The notes under the pieces: generated by a model
Seen by the model: the letters and a program-made list of their open reading frames with translations, nothing else
Told to the model about the DNA's origin: nothing
Databases searched by the model: none
Made by a program: the position numbers and the translations under genes
In this document: positions 57,491 to 64,000 of the stretch, piece after piece
How the letters are laid out: each line of letters begins with the position of its first letter
Position numbering within the stretch: the first letter of the stretch is position 1
NCBI GenBank assembly: GCA_026545765.1
Contig: CM048840.1
Span: 30,942,765 to 31,006,764, forward strand
DNA from: Plantago major
Lineage: Eukaryota; Streptophyta; Magnoliopsida; Lamiales; Plantaginaceae
Direction: 5' to 3'
Length of the DNA stretch: 64,000 nucleotides

Positions 57491-60250
57491 TCATCACTTT
57501 GCCCAGGGCATGACGTGCCCAGTTTGCCCAGGGCATGGTGTCTGGGGCATTTTTTTTGTAAAAGTGCCATCTTGTCTATTGCGGTGTCCTATATCCATAT
57601 AGTGATTATTTTATATTTCTTATTATGAGCTTTAGTTTAGTCCTTAGAATTTGACCTAGGGGTTAACTACTTTGCCCCGGGCATGGCATGCCATGGGCAA
57701 AGTTTGCCTGAACCAATGCTTCTCTTCACCAAACCTTACCCAAATAATGTTGTATATTGCGTTGTACTTAAGCTAGAACAATATGGTGCTTATTTTCTAT
57801 TTTTTATTATTATGAGATTTAGTTGACATGTTCGATTCTATTAACTCAATATTATGTAATATTTATTTTAATTTTTAAGGACTTTCATAACAAACTTTGT
57901 CTGGGGTAAATTGCCTCATCACTTTAATTTGGCCAGTGGATTAGTGAGATATTTTCAATCAAAACTTTAATGTTACATAAGTTTTATTGTTTATTAATTT
58001 GATTATTTTTAATTTTTTTATATTTATACATTTAGGAATAGCTTGCCCTGGGCAATGTTTGTTCTGGGCATGTCTTGCATCGGGCAAAGTTTGCCAGGGG
58101 CAATTTTTTTTTTAAAGTTATAGAAAATAATCTTCTCTATTGCGATGTTCTGAATCCATGTAGTGTTTGTTTTATATTTCATATTATGAGCTCTGGTTGA
58201 TCCCTTAGAGATTGACATCGGGGTTAAAAACTTTGCCCCGAGCATGGCGTGCCTTGGGCAAAGTTGCCAAGCAAAGTTTGACCCGGGCAAATGTTTCCTT
58301 CACCAATCCTACTTAATTCATGTTACGTAAGTTTCACTTCTTATTGATTTAATATATATTTTTTTTTTATATTTATACATCAGGGAATAGTTTGCTCCGG
58401 GCATGTCTGGACTCAACAAAATTTTGCCCATGGCATTTTTTTTTAAAGCCATATAAAATAATCTTGTCTATTGCGATGTTATGATTCAATGTATTGTTTA
58501 TTTTATATTTTCTATTATGAGCTTTTGTTGATTCTTTAGAGATTGACATTGGCGTTAAAAACTTTGACCAGGGCATGGCGTGCCATGGGCAAAGTTTGCC
58601 CCGGACATGGCGTGACCAGGGCAAAGTTTGCCCAAACAAATTTTTTTTTTTTAAAGCCATATAAAATAATCTTGTCTAATGCGATTTCTTATAATTATTA
58701 GCTTTAGTTGAGTCCTTAGAGATTGCCCTCGGGGTTAACTCTTTTGCCCCGGGCATGGCGTGCCCGCACCAAAGTTTGCCCGGGACATATGCCTCGGGCA
58801 CAGTTTGCCCCGGGCATGGCGTGACCAGGGCAAAGTTTGCCCAAACAATTTTTTTTTTTTAAAGCCATATAAAATAATCTTGTCTAATGCGATGTCAGAA
58901 TCAATATAATTCTTATTGTATATTTCTTATTGGCGATTTCTTATAATTATTAGCTTTAGTTGAGTCCTTAGAGATTGCCCTCGGGGTTAACTCTTTTGCC
59001 CCGGGCATGGCGTTCCTCGGACAAAGTTTGCCCCAGGCATGGCGTGCCATGGGCAAGGTTTGCCCCGGACAAAGTTTGCCCTGGGCATGGCGTGACCAGG
59101 GCAAAGTTTGCCCAAACAATTTTTTTTTTTTAAAGCCATATAAAATAATCTTGTCTAATGCGATGTCAGAATCAATATAATTCTTATTGTATATTTCTTA
59201 TTGGCGATTTCTTATAATTATTAGCTTTAGTTGAGTCCTTAGAGATTGCCCTCGAGGTTAACTCTTTTGCCCCGGGCATGGCGTGCCTCGGGCAAAGTTT
59301 GCCCCGGGCATGGCGTGCCCGCACCAAAGTTTGCCCGGGACATGGCGTGCCTCGGGCACAGTTTGCCCCGGGCATGGCGTGTCCGCGCCAAGGTTGCCCC
59401 GGACAAAGTTTGACCTGGGCATGGCCAGGGCAAAGTTTGCCCAAACAAAATTTTTTTTTTTAAAGCCATATAAAATAATCTTGTCTAATGCGATGTAAGA
59501 ATCAATATAATTCTTATTGTATATTTCTTATTGGCGATTTCTTACAATTATTAGCTTTAGTTGAGTCCTTAGAGATTGCCCTCGGGGTTAACTCTTTTGC
59601 CCCGGGCATGGCGTGCCTCGGGCAAAGTTTGCCCCGGGCATGGCGTGTCCGCACCAAAGTTTGCCCGGGACATGGCGTGCCTCGGGCACAGTTTGCCCCG
59701 GGCATGGCGTGTCCGCGCCAAAGTTTGCCCGGGGCATATTAATTTTTTTAAAGCCATATAAAAAATAATCTTGTTTAATTAAAGCAAGGTAAATTTGCCC
59801 TTGGTACACATGTGTCTGGAACATGTTATCGACAGATTTAAGGACATGGCATGCCTCGGGCACAGTTTGCCCCGGGCATGGCGTGCCACGGGCAAAGTTT
59901 GCCCCGGACAAAGTTTGCCCTGGGCATGGCCAGGGCAAAGTTTGCCTAAACAATTTTTTTTTTTTTAAAGCCATATAAAATAACTTGTCTAATGCGATGT
60001 CAGAATCAATATAATTCTTATTGTATATTTCTTATTGGCGATTTCTTACAATTATTAGCTTTAGTTGAGTCCTTAGAGATTGCCCTCGGGGTTAACTCTT
60101 TTGCCCCGGGCATGGCGTGTCCGCACCAAAGTTTGCCCGGGACATGGCGTGCCTCGGGCACAGTTTGCCCCGGGCATGGCGTGTCCGCGCCAAAGTTTGC
60201 CCGGGGCATATTAATTTTTTTAAAGCCATATAAAAAATAATCTTGTTTAA
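57490..60250. repeat. GC-rich palindrome array with higher-order repeats
   Basis: Two short inverted repeats alternate: GGGCAAAGTTTGCCC (7-bp arms, 1-nt centre) and GGGCATGGCGTGCCC-type (5-bp arms), often joined through CCCGGG. They sit in AT-rich sequence with a recurring anchor GATTGCCCTCGGGGTTAACT or variant near 57640, 58210, 58541, 58721, 58973, 59244, 59574 and 60078. Repeat spacing varies (about 180-570 bp) with the number of palindromes. A 471-bp duplication spans about 59740-60310. Many apparent ORFs are products of the repeats and are not genes. Confidence 0.9.
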
Positions 60251-60330
60251 TTAAAGCAAGGTAAATTTGCCCTTGGTACACATGTGTCTGGAACATGTTA
60301 TCGACAGATTGAATTAGCTCACGTAATTCA

Positions 60331-60475
60331 AAGCTAGATGAACTAATTAAAGTTTTGTTATCTATGCCATCAACGAAATTAACCAAGATATGACAGATTC
60401 CAAGCTAGCTGAACTAATTAAAGTTTTGTTATCTATGACATCAACAAAATTAACCAAGATATGAATGATTCCTTT
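60331..60475. repeat. 71-bp tandem duplication
   Basis: Two copies beginning AAGCTAG(A/C)TGAACTAATT at 60331 and 60402, near the 3' end of the protease gene. The rest of 60250-60725 is AT-rich with no gene. Confidence 0.9.
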
Positions 60476-60725
60476 CATTGCAAATACTACAATATTGTAA
60501 GCAAAGTTTGAGTAAAACAAGATAAATATCTAGGCACTACATTCATCACAAGATAATTCAACTAACAAAATAAATCCTCATAAATCACCCATCAAGTATA
60601 TTATCCAACAGTCACATAAAATAAACATATAACACCTAGAAGAACCAAGTTTGAGTAGATTTCTCAACCTCAACAAAAGACATGTCTAGAACAGATATGA
60701 AGAAAAAATATTGAAATTTCACTAA

Positions 60726-63637
60726 TTATTTCTCGAGATTCATAACGGTCTCGCATAATTTGTTTATCATCTTCGCTCGCTGCTCCCCACCAAACTCGTC
60801 AGTCCATATTGTCTTGGTCACCATCCCCTTAGTAATTATCATCTCCATCATGTCACAAACTACAACACCACAATCTAAAGAACCTTCACTTTGCTGAGGA
60901 GTATCTTTGTAATATCGTATACTCGGCACATGATCTGCTCGTAAAACTGGAAGCCGCATTGCGCATCCGGACTGTTTAATTTGTTTCTCTACATATCTCA
61001 CCTAGAAAAATGTAAAAAATATATTTGAAACTGATGAAAACAATAAGGTTTTAATACACAATACTAGACAATGTATATAGCAGCATTTGAATAGGTCAGG
61101 CAAAGGTACCAGTATCATTGCAGCTGCATAATGCTCATCATCTTCTTGTTTTGCAGGCTGCAGAGGGTTGTAAAAGTTCCAAACACCCTCCTCCACTCCA
61201 TAGCTTAGCAGACACCAATGGTCCCCTTCATTTGTGCAAGGATCCAACGAACCGGTTGTGCATATAGGAAAGAGCCATGTCTTATATCTCAAGGCATCAA
61301 GTATCTTCATATCGATAAAATGCGAGCACATCTTCTTGTACCAATTATTCACATCATGGCGAGCAATATTGATCTGGTGACAAGTTCATAATAGCATGTT
61401 CAGATTATAACTTTTTCATACCATTAATTCTGAAACAAACAATATTTGTAGGAGAATAATCTAGATTTAACGGAGTTTTATTCCAATGTAATAGCTAGCA
61501 GAAATGTACATGGATCTAACTTGATAAAAGGTGAACTGCCAATCTACCAAACTTTTTGCATGATACAATTCATTTCAGAAGGCTGAAGAATTCAGATTCT
61601 TAAGCAATCGAACATTAGAGGAAATCAAACTTATTCTTAAGTCCATTTTATCAATTCTCAGGTTTTTTACTTGATGAATTTTTCATTAAAATAAATGGTC
61701 ATGTTTTTCATCATTTTTGCTTTCACTAGTCACCTATATGTAAACAAACACACATCAGTAATAAAAAACTCCTAAACATACTCAAAATTCATAATTGAGT
61801 AAAATACACTCCATTTTTTCAATTTTCAGGTTAATTACTTGATGATTTTTTCATTAACATGAATCTTCATTTATTCATCCTTTTTTTGGCTTCTACTAGT
61901 CACCTATATGTCAACAAACACTCAGCAGTAATATAAAGCACCTATACATACTCAAAACCAAAAAATGAGTAAAAGACACTCCGTTTGTCAATTTTCAGGT
62001 TATTTACTTAATGATTTTTTCTTTAACATGAATGGTCATGTTTTCATCATTTTTTTGGCTCCCACTAGTCACATATATGTCAACCAACAGTCAGCAGTAA
62101 TAAAAAGCACCTATACATACTCAAAACAAAAAAATGAGTAAAAGACACTCCATTTTTCAATTTTCAGGTTATTTACTTCATGATATTTTCTTAACATGAT
62201 CATGTTTGATCCTTTTTTTTTGGTTTCTACAAGTCAAATATATATCATCATACACTCAGCAAAAAAAAAAAAAAAAAAAAAAATTCCTGTACATACTCCA
62301 ACTGATAATTGAGAAAAATACACTCTCCATTTTTCAATTCCAAGTCTAATTAGCTGATGATTTTTTTTCGTATCATGAATGGTCATGTTTGGTTCTTTTT
62401 TTTAAAAACCAGTTACCTATATGTCAAAGAGCACTCAACAAATTTAGAAGCTGCTATACACCTTAGAAATGATATTATGGACCGTAAGTAGTCCATTTTG
62501 CAATTTTCTCTTATGTTTCTGCTAGTTTCTAGTTTTATCCTCTTTTAAGCTTCTTTTTTGCTTTAACAAGTTGATTATATGTTCTATAACAGTACTACAA
62601 GTTTAGGGCAAATAAAATTTGCTGTAAAGGTAAATTGCCTCATCAATTTGCCCTGAGAATGGCGTGCCTTGGGCAAAGTTTGCCCGGCCCAATGTTTCTA
62701 TTAACCCATTTGATTCCTCCTCTATCTAACATCTCCATCTAAATAAATCCATCTCTACTAAAGATTACTGAATACACATAATCACCTTTGACAAATATAT
62801 AAAAAAATTATACTTACCCAACAAAAACTTCTGAAGAGGTATGTTGTTTTCAATACTAGCCTGCGTGTTTGCATTGAATTACTACTCTCACCATTCTCCT
62901 TGTTAATGAGCAGCCCCCAAGTGTCAATCACCTATGTACACAATTAAAGTAATGATTATCATGCAAAAATAACAACATATAGCGTTTTAGATTTTGGATA
63001 TTACCGAATCTTCAATCTTGTCGTGATTCATAAGCTGCTCAATATTCAGTAATGTTATAAAGTTGTTCATGTATGTGTTTTGAACCTCTAAAAATGTCGC
63101 GCTGTAGTTGCAAAAAAAAATATATATAATGGTTCAGATTAATAGCTTAAGTGAGCTGGAATACAACATGAATAACATTTAATTTATACCTGGGCAAGTT
63201 GTCTTTGAATTTTCCAATCAAGAAATTAATGTAGTAAGGTAAGGTTTTTTGGTATGCAGAACACGCTCGATCAACAGATATTCCCCTTATCACATTATCC
63301 GGTACAAGCTTCATTGGAGTGTTTTCATATGTTAGCGACATTGGGTATACCACTTCTTTTTTCATCTTCGAGTGAATCAGGACCTTCTCTTGCATTCGCA
63401 TTCTTTTGGATATCTCTGTATCTGGTGAATTGCTCCTGACTATAACACCAGCACCAATATTGTTATTTTCTACTGGCTCAATCTTCACGGTGATAGGTGT
63501 TGTATACCCAAGAGATGGATTGTTGGTCTTAACTGATGGGTTGATGATAGTATTGACATAGCTTGCACCAGAAACTACTGGACTAGAAAACAATTGCACC
63601 CCGTTGATGTCGCCATATGCTTTATTTAGTGTTGTTC
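60726..63637 (-). CDS. Ulp1-like cysteine protease (C48) gene of the MULE
   Basis: Related to SUMO/NEDD8-type proteases; in MULEs its role is unknown. Exons in transcript order: 63637-63190 (an acceptor at 63638 implies an upstream exon beyond the seen part, or the ATG at 63662 is used), 63101-63005, 62931-62818, 61373-61110, 61001-60726. Phases fit throughout. The N-terminal part is unrecognised and Ser/Thr/Pro-rich. The linker has LLNIEQLMNHDKIEDS and VIDTWGLLINKENG. The catalytic domain has NEGDHWCLLSYG (catalytic His), VWNFYNPLQ (an Asn where Ulp1 usually has Asp) and QQSEGSLDCGVVVCDMMEM (Gln and nucleophile Cys). The 1.4-kb intron holds the shared repeat block. No stop interrupts the exons. 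The Asn could mean altered or lost activity, although Asn is tolerated in some cysteine proteases. Confidence 0.8.
61611..63036. repeat. Shared block in the protease gene (source copy)
   Basis: Counterpart of 53863-55493, starting AACATTAGAGGAAATCAAAC and ending GATTCATAAGCT. It covers the protease intron, exon 62818-62931 and part of the preceding exon. Because it contains functional-looking protease exons in context, it is the probable source of the copy. Confidence 0.9.
61651..62330. repeat. 168-bp tandem repeats, copy set 2
   Basis: Anchors at 61651, 61819, 61988 and 62157, spacing 168-169 bp. One unit fewer than in set 1. Confidence 0.9.
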
Positions 63638-64000
63638 CTGAAAATAATGTTTTAGTATACATTTTATACTAGACATTAAATGTAAAACATTATACAAAAA
63701 TCAGCAACAATAGAATTATCTAATGGAAATAAACAAATTTATTGGAACACATTAGAGGAAATCAAACTTAAGCATTATGTAGTTAACATTTGTAAAACAA
63801 AGTTATAAAATTTATTATACAACATATGAATTTATGTAATCCAAATAATCTAATATATCTTAAGAAACTCAGAAAATCAAATTTAAGCATAATTTGCGCC
63901 GGGCATAGTTTGCCCGGGGAAAACTGTGCCCGGAACAATCTTGCCCAAAATTTACAAAAGACGAATTTTGCGAAAACCAGTGTTCTACAATATCTGAGCC
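63638..64000. other. Upstream side of the protease gene at the window edge
   Basis: AT-rich. The block-start motif ACATTAGAGGAAATCAAACTTA recurs at about 63751, and another palindrome patch (GCCGGGCATAGTTTGCCCGG) lies at about 63899, so the shared repeats continue out of the window. No exon was recognised. Confidence 0.5.

Larger units (their letters stand above)
50030..64000. mobile_element. MULE carrying transposase and Ulp1-like protease
   Basis: Begins around 50030-50060, where F-box homology ends in a sequence (TTACCCAATAGTCACC) resembling MULE termini; the exact end and the 9-bp target duplication were not resolved. The far end is outside the window. It contains a MuDR-type transposase (plus) and a Ulp1-like protease (minus), convergent. 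Ulp1-bearing MULEs are known in plants (Kaonashi/KI elements in Arabidopsis, CUMULE in melon). Here the two genes share duplicated intron blocks and flank a palindrome array. Confidence 0.75.

Noticed and set aside
57490..60250. CRISPR-like array or protein-coding ORFs (Arg-, Pro-, Gly-rich) in the GC-rich repeats
   Set aside because: Repeats are palindromic and of variable spacing without unique spacers, in a plant transposon. The ORFs on both strands are translations of the repeat itself.
60018..60386. Minus-strand ORF of 122 codons
   Set aside because: It runs through the duplicated array flank and palindromes and has no recognised domain.

Overview
This window is plant nuclear DNA, most likely from a eudicot. 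Single-copy host genes have many GT-AG introns and plant-type products: V-ATPase subunit a, folate-biopterin transporters and a plastid-type glutathione peroxidase. The other three quarters of the window are nested plant transposable elements of six or more superfamilies. No prokaryotic, organellar or viral genes were seen. Exon borders were read by eye from splice sites, reading-frame continuity and remembered family consensus, without alignments.

Host block, 1 to about 17 kb, all on the minus strand. An 18-exon V-ATPase a-subunit gene (808-6069) has two apparent GC-AG introns. Two tandem folate-biopterin transporter genes follow (7202-9626 and 11554-14196); they share a four-exon plan. A six-exon glutathione peroxidase with a transit-like N-terminus ends the block (14854-16852). 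A Stowaway-like MITE lies between the two transporters.

Transposon block, 17.3 to 64 kb. A fragment of an F-box/LRR gene is split by a PIF/Harbinger element (17343-20940). The F-box paralogue near 49.7 kb preserves the empty site and shows a TCA target duplication. Next come a minus-strand LINE reverse-transcriptase remnant (about 21.8-23.2 kb) and an Ac-like hAT remnant (23.2-24.8 kb). A CACTA (En/Spm) element follows, with a TNP2-type transposase on the plus strand (26.4-29.8 kb) and a second transposase-like gene on the minus strand. The second gene is split by a 13.8-kb Ty3/gypsy element of Tat type (32242-46071, target duplication CTATT) that carries an antisense extra ORF. The CACTA element also holds a fragment of a TBL (PMR5/PC-esterase) host gene and ends at 48940, exactly where an F-box pseudogene loses its start codon.

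From about 50 kb to the window edge lies a MULE with a MuDR-type transposase (exons between 50373 and 57003) and a convergent Ulp1-like cysteine protease gene (60726-63637). The transposase ORF is interrupted by a solo LTR (50845-52537, target duplication TCTGC). Its large intron holds an antisense copy of an exon and intron of the protease gene. Between the two convergent genes is a GC-rich array of short inverted repeats in a higher-order pattern (about 57.5-60.25 kb). This MULE is the most unusual part of the window: one element combining a transposase, a SUMO-protease-like gene, shared intron blocks and a palindrome array.
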